64,000 nucleotides of DNA from Onthophagus taurus (lineage: Eukaryota > Arthropoda > Insecta > Coleoptera > Scarabaeidae): assembly GCF_036711975.1 (NCBI RefSeq), contig NC_091968.1, positions 11,036,001 through 11,100,000 of the forward strand, in the 5' to 3' direction. Positions within the stretch are counted from its first letter, which is position 1. Each line of letters begins with the position of its first letter. The notes below the pieces were generated by a model. That model made no database searches. It was not told the DNA's origin and worked only from the letters and a program-made list of their open reading frames with translations. Positions 54,901-62,722 of this stretch are shown piece by piece. The translations under genes were made by a program, and so were the position numbers.

Positions 54901-57027
54901 ATTTGTGTATTAAGAGCGGAAAGTGCTACTTTGCCGAAAGCGGTAACGCACTTTCTGTTCGAATTGCACACAAGATTTTTTCTACGATCACATTATTTTT
55001 AGACAAATAATTAAAAAAAAAATAGGAAAAATATTGTATTGTTTTTCCTATTTACCTCTGGATTTAGTTGGCAGAAGATTAAGAGTAATATTTTTAGCAA
55101 AATCTGCTATATCTGGAGGTGTGCTTGAAAATTCACTGTCACTATCCATTTTTCAAATAGCTATTTATAAACAGACAACTTTTTTATAAACTAAAAATGA
55201 AATAATGACGTTTCTTTAATTTCATAGTCTACTATTTGCACAAAAAAGTAGGTAGGTACTTAAATATGCAATCACTATTGCATCTAGGTGTATAATGTAT
55301 TGCCTACCTTCTGACTGTTATATTTTTACTAGGTAAATTTTATAAAATAAGGTTTAATTTCGTTCGAAATATCTTCAAATATTAATATTTCAACTAAAAT
55401 ATTCAGACTGCCCTACATTTTGTTTTAATATACCTCAAATATGTGTGCAAAAGCCTACTTTGGGTAGTGATCGTACGAAAAAAATTTGTTCACGACATAC
55501 AGCTGACAACGTACGTATAGGGTTAACCTATGCCTTAACCATACAAAGTTTTTATATAAAAACCTTGGTAACCATATAGTATATCTGGCGGATAACTGTC
55601 TTATCGGCACCGTTGAGTACCCGATAAGTTATCCTGTCGATAATCTCACCGACAAAGATGACAAAAACATTATAATACAGTACAAACTAACTAATCGGCC
55701 AGATAACGCTGTCTGGAAGTTTATCGGTATGTTGTACAACTGGCCCTTAGAACTAGAATCATTTGGGTCTTGCCGTCTTTAGAGACGAACGACTAAACCC
55801 GAATCTTTCTAGTTCTAGGTCTAGTCACAGTATTAATCGTGTTAATCCGTTATATCTAGGTTTTACTGCATTTGATTGTAATTAATGAATTAAAGCAATT
55901 AAAATAATTGATTGATTTAATGAAGGTCTTGAGTTTGATTTTGTTAAGACCGCAAATAAAAGAGAGGAGGAGGATAACAAAAAATATCCATTTAGCCTAC
56001 AAAAAAAAAGAAAAAGAAAACAGGATTGAAAGAAACTAATCTATATGCAAATATAAAAAACAACGATCTACTAATACGAAATTTGAAATTGGGGGACATT
56101 TTTGTACCGGAAAGAGTTAACGCTTCCTCCCCACTTTCGGCCCGATGCCTGTGATGCTTACGGCCAGCTTGTTGAAGATTGCTGCACAACACGCACAGCG
56201 TTTTATTCCCTGCATTTCAACCACAACGAGAGTTATTTAAATAACATGTTTCGAAAAAGAAAGCCGTTCCCCATGCTTTTATAATAAAATTTTTTTTAGC
56301 GCCAATTTCTCGCGTCAACTTACAAAAATAAACGGCCAATGCTTCTTCGTTTTCGATTAAATCCATTAATGCTTGTCCTTCGATCGCTTCGATTACATCC
56401 CCGGATGGATCTTTTTGCGTCAACAGCCATTGTAAAATCGCTTGTTCGTCGTATAAATCCCCGGCGTAAATGACGGGTTCTTTCGAATCCAATTTAAAAA
56501 ATAAAATCGCCGGTAACGCAAACACACCAAATTCTTTAGCTAAAAGTTTATCGTCGATTTTTACGAAATTAATCCCGGCCGCGTCCGCTTCATCGTCAAT
56601 ATGTTCCACTTCCGTGAGGACCCTTGGGCACTGTTTACAGTCAGCGCTATCTAAAACATAGACTTTGAAGGGCCCCAAATTCAAATTTCTTTTCGAAACT
56701 TACATAAAAACACCGCGACATAATCGGATCTTTGCCGAATCTTTTCAAACATTTTCAGGTTAACACGCTCGATGTGATCGGTTAATTCCATATTTTCCGG
56801 ATCAGTTAACCAATCTAAAAGTTCTTCTTCATCGTCGATATCACCGTCGTAATTAATTAATTTTCCTTTTCGAAAGTAACTAACACCCGGCGGTTTTCTG
56901 TATCCGTATTTTTTAGCCATCAACAAATCGTTTGATTTTACTATTTTTATACCGTATTCGGCGGCTTCGTCGTCTATTAATTCTATGTGTCTTAAAATTC
57001 TTGGACTGTCTGGATCTTCTTCATTAT
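36561..57027 (-). CDS. Membrane-anchored multi-thioredoxin-module protein (3' part, 5 exons)
   Basis: A PDI/calsequestrin-like protein. Exons on the minus strand: 56704-57027, 56324-56650, 41281-41919, 40900-41223 and 36561-36931 (stop at 36561-36563). All introns are GT-AG and phase 1, giving about 660 codons, with more exons upstream of the window. Each module of about 108 residues follows one plan: an optional CxxC, 'IDDEAD..GI.FVK', a 'LPALVYFR' strand, 'GDL.DEE.VL.WL' and a final 'AV.F'. The CxxC is CKQC, CEQC, CHIC and CPEC in four modules and absent from the first and last visible modules. The last module ends in one transmembrane segment and a short Pro/Gln/Lys tail. It probably acts in the secretory pathway as a redox or chaperone protein. 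The architecture recalls Drosophila l(2)01289, from memory only. Confidence 0.85.
37075..37262. repeat. Hairpin repeat, site 2 (single unit)
   Basis: Arm copies with 'ctgggtttagccgtacgtctc', loop 'ttaagatgg', then 'aatgtttgtagttctaggtt'. The inverted arm has lost its 'ctaaacccg' part. It lies in the last intron of the thioredoxin-module gene. Confidence 0.75.
37270..37540 (+). pseudogene. LINE RT C-terminal fragment
   Basis: The frame reads ELMFLGVRIDSNLSWKYHINDL and IALRTITRLVS, the conserved region after the YADD box in Jockey/CR1-type RTs. It is a short isolated relic. Confidence 0.6.
37767..38043 (-). pseudogene. mariner-type transposase N-terminal fragment
   Basis: The minus strand reads ARRRYSEIYPNRNLP, LHQRLSEVGSF, a GRPRS motif and VEEDILRRVEENPGTDVRRISAA, the DNA-binding half of a DD41D-like transposase. 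The catalytic half is missing. The MITE at 38055 abuts it. Confidence 0.72.
38055..38319. mobile_element. mariner-type MITE
   Basis: 265 bp with ends CAGGGTGGTTCAAATTCG and TTTGAACCATCCTG and TA duplications (38053-38054, 38320-38321). The arms extend about 80 bp. Confidence 0.82.
38570..40029. mobile_element. piggyBac-type non-autonomous element
   Basis: Ends CACGTTGACTGCC and GGCAGTCAACGTG with TTAA on both sides (38566-38569, 40030-40033), the exact duplication used by piggyBac. No piggyBac transposase is present. Most of the interior is a Jockey-type LINE 3' end. Confidence 0.82.
38608..39645 (+). pseudogene. 5'-truncated Jockey-type LINE (RT C-terminal half)
   Basis: The frame 38638-39306 carries VFLDVAQAFDKVWLDGL, IPAGVPQGSVLGPTLY and TFADDTAIL, core RT blocks. 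After a frameshift near 39290 it continues with LLIYKQVLKPKWTYGIQLWG and, from about 39440, NTDLHRDLKLALVSSKIASF to a stop near 39640. 5' truncation is usual for LINE copies. Confidence 0.82.
40209..40379. mobile_element. mariner-type MITE, palindromic
   Basis: About 171 bp with arms 'gttaattaattatcgtacc' and complement, and TA at both ends. The right end has a small irregularity (CTATG). Confidence 0.7.
40505..40655. repeat. Dispersed repeat present again inverted at 49562-49688
   Basis: The segment 'cacgtataaaaaaatacgta', 'aaccttattttgg' and 'gtaccaaatttcatcaaaatc' recurs as the reverse complement at 49562-49688. The family is unknown and non-coding. Confidence 0.65.
40900..41223 (-). CDS. 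Thioredoxin-module exon D (CPEC)
   Basis: 324 nt, 2+321+1. It carries DDDDCPECEDI and ends in EFVTVFF before gtaagt. The preceding intron (41224-41280) is 57 nt and contains no stop in the reading frame. Confidence 0.88.
41281..41919 (-). CDS. Thioredoxin-module exon C (two fused modules, CEQC and CHIC)
   Basis: 639 nt, exactly two module lengths. The first module has DDCEQCGPI and the second has KANCHICEEI. The position where other modules are split by an intron (after AVYF) is continuous here, so an intron has been lost. The 14.4-kb intron upstream of it (41920-56323) is full of transposons. Confidence 0.88.
42268..42875. repeat. Hairpin repeat array, site 3 (largest)
   Basis: About five head-to-tail units with the gggtttagccg / cggctaaaccc core. 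The array is itself flanked by an inverted pair: gtctcacataaaatgca at 42163-42180 and its complement at 42879-42896. Loops vary in length and some arms are truncated. Confidence 0.85.
43155..44940. mobile_element. Tc1-like element copies in inverted orientation
   Basis: On the minus strand, 44255-44140 (VMLWGSMTASGVGTMEFIE) and 43690-43300 (HIEHLWGEVKFQLKN, NYTKKLVDSMPRRMQAI) are Tc1 transposase pieces. On the plus strand, 44460-44760 encodes the same C-terminal region. The flanks 43155-43260 and 44830-44940 are also inverted copies (cagttttccaaataaaataa). All frames are broken. This is either an inverted duplication or two facing insertions. Confidence 0.75.
43692..44128. mobile_element. TIR element inserted in the Tc1-like copy
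   Basis: Inverted ends GTAGAAACCACGAGAGCTGG and the matching 'ccagctctcgtggcgtctac', flanked by TA. It separates two parts of the minus-strand Tc1 frame. It is non-coding. Confidence 0.68.
45050..45430. repeat. ~170-bp module plus hairpin repeat, site 4
   Basis: A second occurrence of the composite seen at 18868-19400: 'aacctaattcaac' modules, the 'ttgacgttttcgaacgtatc' start at 45232, the junction 'ctgaataacaac', then one hairpin unit (centre near 45365). Confidence 0.8.
45449..47258 (+). mobile_element. mariner element, DD41D type, inactivated
   Basis: Ends CAGGGTGATTTATAACATAC and GTACCCTG with TA duplications (45447-45448, 47259-47260). It is about 1.8 kb with a broken transposase gene related to the intact one at 10936. 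Confidence 0.84.
45896..46917 (+). pseudogene. DD41D mariner transposase, broken
   Basis: Starts MAIYSNEEYVDMLI at 45896, then a frameshift to ERFPNRQLPSENTFLRLVQRVRETG (46000-46080) and NFVWRTLKSNGLYPYRLQKVQGL. The D1 region is damaged. NYHVWSDENPHVIRQG lies near 46390. The D2 region is damaged as well. The third block SPDLNPLDFFLWGFMKDRVYA is at 46704-46760. At least three frameshifts. It resembles the intact protein at 10936-12000 along its length. Confidence 0.82.
47263..48736. mobile_element. Foldback mariner: two copies of the transposon 3' half in opposite orientation
   Basis: The outer arms (about 47350-47700 and 48390-48710) are inverted copies. They continue inward into transposase coding sequence: on the plus strand EDVPVNIYE and NGCPYV (about 47757-47815), and on the minus strand EDVPLNIYRELWFQQDGCPAHYA (about 48275-48205) followed by the IGRR and LNPLDF blocks. 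The left arm carries an extra segment of about 90 bp near the terminus (47284-47360). It cannot make transposase. Confidence 0.75.
48990..49245 (-). pseudogene. Tc1 transposase C-terminal fragment
   Basis: The minus strand encodes PPQSLNLNPIQHVWEFLDDL (the block holding the third acidic residue region; Tc1 normally has NPIEHVW, here Q replaces E) and LVDSMPRRLVALLATKEGPTKY. The catalytic Glu-to-Gln change and the missing N-terminus imply inactivity. Confidence 0.78.
49562..49688. repeat. Inverted copy of the repeat at 40505-40655
   Basis: Reads 'ttgaaatttggtacagcaat' and 'acgtattttttatacgtgc'. It is the reverse complement of the copy at 40505. The mariner at 49698 inserted just to its right. 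Confidence 0.62.
49698..51385 (-). mobile_element. mariner element with ~300-bp inverted termini
   Basis: The ends CAGTATGTTCACGGAAAAGG and its counterpart are flanked by TA (49696-49697, 51386-51387). It is 1688 bp and carries a decayed transposase on the minus strand. Confidence 0.86.
50045..51013 (-). pseudogene. mariner transposase, decayed
   Basis: The N-terminal part is open (51013-50780: MHTKQQKIYLVQCYGTGEKY, then SETTCRKIMLKFLSTGS). The middle is full of stops. The C-terminal part (50243-50046) reads LTLMDFFLC and then INATTHQLKDAIRDTVASI to a stop. The catalytic second Asp block is not readable. Confidence 0.78.
51392..53005 (-). mobile_element. mariner derivative adjoining the previous one
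   Basis: The ends CAGTGTGTCCCCGGATAGGT and GACACACTG are flanked by TA (51390-51391, 53006-53007), only 6 bp from the preceding element. The left arm is interrupted (about 51565-52138) by a further non-coding insertion, after which the arm resumes (ctgtttacagtatggtaaaa, matched at 52790-52815). Confidence 0.8.
52474..52602 (-). pseudogene. mariner transposase N-terminal stub
   Basis: The minus strand from ATG at 52602 reads TSEEKVYVIQCYGTGENPIN, followed by SENFPNTGIKRSTC and a stop. It is the DNA-binding start of a mariner transposase. No catalytic part remains in the element. Confidence 0.7.
53286..53461. repeat. Hairpin repeat, site 5 (one unit and the start of another)
   Basis: A complete unit (centre near 53342), a spacer (tactcagcgct) and the first arm of a second unit that stops at 53461, where a Harbinger-like element is inserted. 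Confidence 0.8.
53462..55746. mobile_element. PIF/Harbinger-like element inserted in a hairpin repeat
   Basis: The ends GGGTCGGTTATAAAATATAG and complement-related GGGCCAGTTGTACAACATAC are flanked by an exact TTA duplication (53459-53461, 55747-55749), the classic PIF/Harbinger target. The interrupted hairpin arm continues precisely after it. The interior has inverted and GC-richer repeats (gagcgagcgaggcgag near 54141; gccgcatatgcggc near 54651). No HARBI1-type nuclease was seen. Confidence 0.83.
55056..55149 (-). CDS. Possible first exon of a transposon-encoded protein
   Basis: ATG at 55147-55149 opens an acidic start (MDSDSEFSSTPPDIADFAKN) followed by ITLNLLPTKSR and a GTAAAT donor at 55054-55055. 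Many insect transposon proteins begin this way. No downstream exon was found, so it is probably a remnant. Confidence 0.45.
55750..55868. repeat. Hairpin repeat, site 6, and pogo-like right end
   Basis: Continuation of the arm broken at 53461: 'gaactagaatcatttgggtc', loop 'tctttagagacg' and the inverted arm to about 55830, then 'gttatatctaggttttactg', which matches the left end at 42074. Confidence 0.72.
55869..56323. other. Intron sequence, no feature seen
   Basis: The part of the large intron between the transposon block and exon B. The open frames here are not convincing. Confidence 0.45.
56324..56650 (-). CDS. Thioredoxin-module exon B (CKQC)
   Basis: 327 nt, 2+324+1, with a 53-nt intron before it. 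It carries SADCKQCPRV followed by VEHIDDEADAAGINFVK, and ends in EEALAVYF before a gtaagt donor. Confidence 0.87.
56704..57027 (-). CDS. Thioredoxin-module exon A (no CxxC)
   Basis: 324 nt, 2+321+1, after acceptor attag at 57028-57029. It encodes NEEDPDSPRIL through SDYVAVFL. Where the other modules have CxxC, this one has DPDS, so it is unlikely to be redox-active. Confidence 0.85.
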
Positions 57028-57824
57028 CTAATATTAATTTAAGTTATTATATTTAATTTGAAAGTTTTTTATATTTGCATTCAATTTATCATGTCGATTT
57101 TAAATGCTTTTTTGACAATACCTGTCAAATTTTTATAAATTTGGTGACGGTTGGTATGATTAACAGGGAATTTTGGTTATATCCTGTTTTTAAGTTAATG
57201 TGTCATTTTTGTACAATAAAATTTACGCAAAAATCGCGTAATTTATTTAGAGATATTGAAAATACTACTAAAAATCAGAATAATATTCATTTAACTCTAA
57301 TATCAACAGAAAAAAGAAAAATTTGACCTTGACAGGTATTATAGAAAGAAAACAAAGGTTATAATTTATATTTTTTCTATATACAGGTGGTCTAAAATTA
57401 ATAGATCATATAGCAACGAAAGTTTCAGTACATCTTTGGACTGAAGGTCATTGAGCTTGGTAAACAGAACTGACCTTTTGCAACCTACCTGCGATTAGTC
57501 ACGACCACAACATTACCTATTTTTTTTACCTCGAGAGTCATTGACCCCGGGAAACTAAACAAAACTAACATTATCCAACATTTATTGCGTGAATTTACTG
57601 GTGATCCTTTAAAATCCAAAATCCTACATTATCAATAAACGTTATGATGAAATAGATCATTTTTCCTCTTATCACGGCCGAGTCGCCCGAGTAATCGTAT
57701 TTGTTTCTTATAAAGCTTTTCTCTTTTTAACATTAATGGATAAAAAATGCAAAATCCTTTAAAATGAACCCAAACTCGATTTATTTATCCCCAACCGTTA
57801 TCGAGATATTTTAATTTTTAGCAA
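57028..57824. other. Intron sequence upstream of exon A
   Basis: AT-rich, with no module-like exon on the minus strand. The acceptor at 57028 shows that earlier exons must lie beyond the satellite. Confidence 0.5.
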
Positions 57825-59619
57825 AAAAATTGCGATTATTTGACATTTGACAGTTTCTAACCTAACTTTTTTTATTTTTTAACCCAAATATATCATGTTT
57901 AGTATCAAATTAAAGCATTCTTGTTTCTTATTAATCATAACATTAATTCATTATTAATCATTTCAATATTTATCAAAAAATTGTTGTATTTAATTTTGAC
58001 ATTCGACAGCTTCTAACCTAACTTATTTATTTGTTCTCCCAAATATTTCATGTTTGGTATCAAATTAAAGAATTTTTGATTCTTATTAAGATCATTTCAA
58101 TATTTATCAAAAAATCGTAATACTTAATTTTGACATTTGACAGTTTCTAACCTAACTTTTTTATTTTTTAACCGAAATATATCATGTATGGTATCAAATT
58201 AAAGCATTTTTGGTTCTTATTAAGATTATTTCAATATTTATCAAGAAATCTAAATACGTAATTTTGACATTTGACAGTTTCTAACCTAACTTTTTTATTT
58301 TTTAACCGAAATATATCATCTATGGTATCAAATTAAAGCATTTTTGGTTCTTATTAAGATCATTTCAATATTTTTCAAAAAATCGTTATATTTAATTTTG
58401 ATATTTGACAGTTTCCAATCTAATTTTTTTATTTTTTAACCGAAATCTACTTTGCTTGGTATCAAATCAAATCATTTTTGCTTCTTATTAAGATCGTTTC
58501 AATATTTATCAAAAAATTATTATATTTAATTTTAACATTTGACAATTTCTAACCTAACCTTTTTATTGTTTTACCCAAATATATCATGTTTGATACCAAA
58601 TTAAAGCATTTTTGGCTCTTATTAAGATCATTTCAATATTTATCAAAAAATCGTTACACTAAATTTTGACATTTGAAAATTTCTTACCTAATTTTTTTAT
58701 TTTTTAACCCAAATATATCATGTTTAGTATCAAATTAAAGCATTTTTGCTTCTTATTAAGATCATTTCAATATTTATCAAAAAATCATAATACTTAATTT
58801 TGACATTTGACAGTTTCAAACCTAACTTTTTTATTTTTTAACCCAAATATATCATGTTTAGTATCAAATTAAAGCATTTTTGGTTCTTATTAAGATCATT
58901 TCAATATTTATCAAGAAGTCGTTACATTTTGTTTTGACATTTGACAGTTTCTAACCAAACTTTTTTATTTTTTAACCCAAATATATTATGTTTGGTACCA
59001 AATTAAAGCATTTTTGGTTCTTATTAAGATCATTTCAATATTTATCAAAAAATCATAATACTTAATTTTGACATTTGACAGTTTCAAACCTAACTTTTTT
59101 ATTTTTTAACCCAAATATATCATGTATAGTATCAAATTAAAGCATTCTTGCTTCTTATTAAGATCATTTCAATATTTATCAAGAAGTCGATACAATTTAT
59201 TTTGACATTTGACAGTTTCTAACCTAACTCCTTTATTTTTTAACACAAATATATCATGTTTGGTACCAAATTAAAGCATTTTTGGTTCTTATTAAGATCA
59301 TTTCAATATTTATCAAAAAATCGTTATATTTAATTTTGACATTTGACAGTTTCTAACCTGACTTCTTTATTTTTTGGCCCAAATATATCATGTTTAGTAT
59401 CAAATTCAAGCATTTTTCTTCCTCATTAAGATCATTTCAATATTTATCAAAAAATCGTTATATTCAATTTTGACATTTGACTATTTCTAACCCAACTTTT
59501 TCATTTTTTAACCCAAATATATCATGTTTGGTATCAAACTAAAACATTTTTTGTTCTTACTAAGATCATTTCAATATTTATCAAAAAATCGTTCAAAATA
59601 TTCAATTTTGACATTTGAC
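57825..59619. repeat. ~133-bp satellite array, block 1 (about 13 units)
   Basis: Each unit contains 'gacatttgacagtttctaac', 'ttttttattttttaaccc', 'atatatcatgtttggtatca', 'aaattaaagcatttttggtt' and 'aagatcatttcaatatttat'. Marker positions step by about 133-134 bp. The first units are longer and more divergent, as expected at an array edge. It lies in an intron of the thioredoxin-module gene if that gene continues upstream. Confidence 0.92.
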
Positions 59620-59849
59620 AATTGAAGACCTTACGGCAACAACGGTACAAGCCACATTTTTAAAAAAAGTGAGTTATTTAATTTTTTTATATCAGTAGGC
59701 TATGAATTTTACTTAAAAAACAAAAACTTCCGATAAAAAAACGTTGACAGGTTCGTAAATAGAGAAAATCGTTTTTACATTAAACTTAAAATACAGTTTT
59801 TTTAATGTAAAAAGGGTACAAGCCGTATTTAGCGTTATTAAATTAAATT

Positions 59850-62722
59850 ATGGCGGCGTCAAACAGTTTTCCGACTCAAAAAAAACGTTTCACAACGAAA
59901 ACTCAGAAAGTGATAGTGACTTAGACCTTGGGTCTGACGATAGTGCAAATGAAACTTCTTCAGACGAATATAGACAGGTAAGTTTTAAAATATGTGGCTT
60001 ATTCCCTTCTTCAGTTAAATTAATGTGACTTATTTTATTTTATTTTTTTTTTATATTTAAATTACGATGTTATATTTTCATAATGCAAAAATGTTACATT
60101 TTCCTATTCTTTGGTTCAAAATGCTTTAAAAATTATACAGGGTGATTCTCTACCGATGCGACAAACTTGGGCAGATGATTCTCTGGCGAAAATTAATGTC
60201 AGTTTCTATTATGAACCATATGCGCCTTCGGCACCCCTGAGGAGCTACGCCCCTCTAATTTGGTTTTAATTTTTTGCTCGGAAACCATAAGTACCTTAGG
60301 AATGAAATTTGGGGTAGAAGTTCAGCTCCTAATAGGCCACGTTTTGAGCCATTTTTAGCTTTTAATCTTGCCCTCAAGTTACCAAACTTGACTACCACCT
60401 TCACTTAACTTCGGCGGTTGTAGTTACGTTTGGTAACTTGAGGACCAGATCAAAAGCAGAAAATGGGTCAAAACGCGGCCTACTAGAAGCTGAACTGGTA
60501 CAAAAAAATCATTCTTAGATGCTTATGGTTTCCGAGAAAAAATAAAAACCAAATTTTCTTTGGGGGACCGTAGGTCCTCAGAGGAGCAGAAGGCGCTTAT
60601 GGTTCATAATAAAAACTGGCCTTAATTTTCGACAGAGAATCATCTGCTGAAGTTTGTCGCATCGATAGAGAATCACCCTATAGATACATAATATATTAGT
60701 AATAATTTTAAGAAATTTTAAGAATAATAATTTAGTAATAATATTGTGACTTATCCCTTTATGCCTTCGAAAATATCTGAAACTACTTAGTACTATTTTT
60801 AGGAAAATGGTTTTACTAATCTTGAAGGTCCGCGTTCTTTAAATAAAAGAATTTCTTTTCACACGCCACCTAAAGCTATTCCTTCAAGAAAGCGCAAGGC
60901 AAACTTTGCAAGGCAGGTTAGAAATAAAAGAAAGATTAAACGAAATTTGGGTCACAAATATGTGAATAAACGACAAAAGTAAGTAGCTGAACGAGAACTT
61001 GGACCTTCGTGCGACTGTCGCCGAAAATGTCGAAATGCTTTAGAAGGAAAAGAGATGCACATTTTCAACACTTTTTGGGACTTAGCGGATTACAACAAAC
61101 AAAATATTTACCTTTTTTCGCAAATGAAATCTGTACCGAAAAAAAGGTTATACCCTAAGAAAACAAAAAAAGAAGTATCGTCACGCAAAGTTACTATACA
61201 ATACTTTGTAAAAGTTAATGGCGTTGATGTCAAGGTGTGCAAGCAAGAATTTCTTGCAGTGCATGGCTTACAAAAATCAAAAAAAAGAATTCAGCTTTTG
61301 TATGAACAAATTAGCAAAGGAGCTACTACCCCAAAAAGTGACCAACGTGGTAAACACCAGAACAGGGCAAATAAGATTAGTGATGCTGATCGTGATAATG
61401 TGAAGGCACACATCAATTCAATTCCTAAATATACCAGTCACTACAGTAGACAAAAGAATCCTGATAAGGTGTACATAGATCAAGACTTATCCATTTCTGC
61501 TCTGTACGATGATTATTACCTTGAATGGTGTGAAGACAAAGGTTTACATGCCGTAAAAGAAAGTTACTACAGAAACGTGTTTTGTAATGAGTTCAATATT
61601 GGATTCAAACTCCCTAAAACCGACACTTGCAAAACATGTGACTTTCTCAACATACAAATAAAACACGCTTTGAGTAAAGGCGAATTAGCAGGCACCTTTA
61701 AGACTGAACTTGAATTACATCATTGTAGGGCAGAAGAGCTACAAACAAGTCTCAAAGAAGAAATAGAAAAAGCTAAAAACACACGAGATACCCTCGTCTT
61801 AAGTTTCGATTTACAGCAGGCTCTACCAGTACCAAATTTAACGGTTGGACCTGCTTTTTATCTAAGAAAAGCGTGGACTTACAACTTAGGAATACATGAC
61901 TGTATAGAGGATAGAGGATATATGTACATGTGGCCTGAAAATGTAGCCAAGCGAGGCAGCGATGAAATTGCTAGCATTTTATACAAACATTTTAAGAAAA
62001 ATTGCAATGATCAGTATACAAAGCTTATTGTATATAGCGATAATTGCGCAGGTCAAAATAAAAATTGGACCATTGTTTGTTTATGGCAACAACTAATACG
62101 AGAAAATTTTTTTAAGAGCATAGAGCACAGATTTTTAGTAGTCGGTCACACGCATCTTCCATCTGATCGTGATTTTGCAGTTATAGAAAAATACAAGCGC
62201 AACTATTTAAAACAAGTATATTGTCCTGAGGACTGGTACCAAGCTGTTTTAAAAGCAAAAAGGAAGAATCCTTTCAATGTTATTATACTTGAACAAGAAG
62301 ACATTTTATCTTTTAAAGACCTACAGATGAAAATAACAAAAAAAACTGCGGCTGATAATAAGGATAAGCTGAATTTCAGTAAAATCTGTGCTTTTAAATT
62401 TGTACAAGACAATCCAAATGTAATGTTCTTTAAACACATTTGGAACGAAGAATATAAAACAGTAAATATAGGTAAAAGAGGTATAAGAAGATCTGTAAAT
62501 ATGTTAATAAAAGATTTTAAAAAAAAATATGATGCTCCCATTCAATTAAACCAAAAGAAACTATCCAATCTTTTCGCACTTCTAAAGTATATACCTCCGA
62601 TTTATCAAAATTTTTATAGGGAGATTGGTGTTGGTGAAAATAATAATGTAAATAGTGCACCGACTATAGATGATGACATAGAACATTTAGACAACTTCAG
62701 CGACATTGACGACGAAAAGTAA
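59850..62722 (+). CDS. Transposon-encoded protein, DUF7869-like, one premature stop
   Basis: Probable transposase. Exon 1 ends at 59977 (acidic SESDSDLDLGSDDSANETSS, gtaagt donor); its ATG (about 59850) is in another frame from the acidic part, so a small indel is likely. Exon 2 runs 60803-62722. It is open except for TAA at 60980-60982; the main 555-codon frame starts at 61055. Before that ATG the frame encodes a Cys-rich GPSCDCRRKC. In the 555-aa frame: CKTC (about 192), FDLQQALPVP (about 251), a WTYNLGIHD strand, YSDNCAGQNKNW (about 328) and GHTHLPSDRDFAVIEK (about 364). These are the hallmarks of an insect and cnidarian family I know as DUF7869. The spaced acidic residues suggest an RNase H-like DDE/DDD core, which is inference. 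AATAAA (62723-62728) directly follows the stop. Confidence 0.75.
60138..60678. mobile_element. Palindromic mariner-type MITE in the transposon's intron
   Basis: 541 bp, folding back over its full length. Ends CAGGGTGATTCTCTACCGAT and TAGAGAATCACCC, with TA on both sides (60136-60137, 60679-60680). It lies between exon 1 and exon 2 of the transposon gene and is therefore younger than that transposon. Confidence 0.82.

Larger units (their letters stand above)
42074..55868. mobile_element. Matched pogo/Tigger-like ends bracketing the 14.4-kb intron contents
   Basis: The left end CAGTAAAACCTCGATATACC (after TA, 42072-42073) and the right end whose complement reads CAGTAAAACCTAGATATAAC (55849-55868) look like the two termini of one pogo/Tigger-type element. 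No pogo transposase was found between them. Hairpin repeats adjoin both ends. The right flanking TA appears mutated to CA. Confidence 0.5.

Noticed and set aside
55992..56284. Short frames on both strands between the intron repeats and exon B
   Set aside because: No motifs or repeat homology, and a position inside an intron. They are probably chance frames.
62203..62541. Minus-strand 112-codon frame
   Set aside because: It is antisense to the 555-aa transposon protein and has no independent support.
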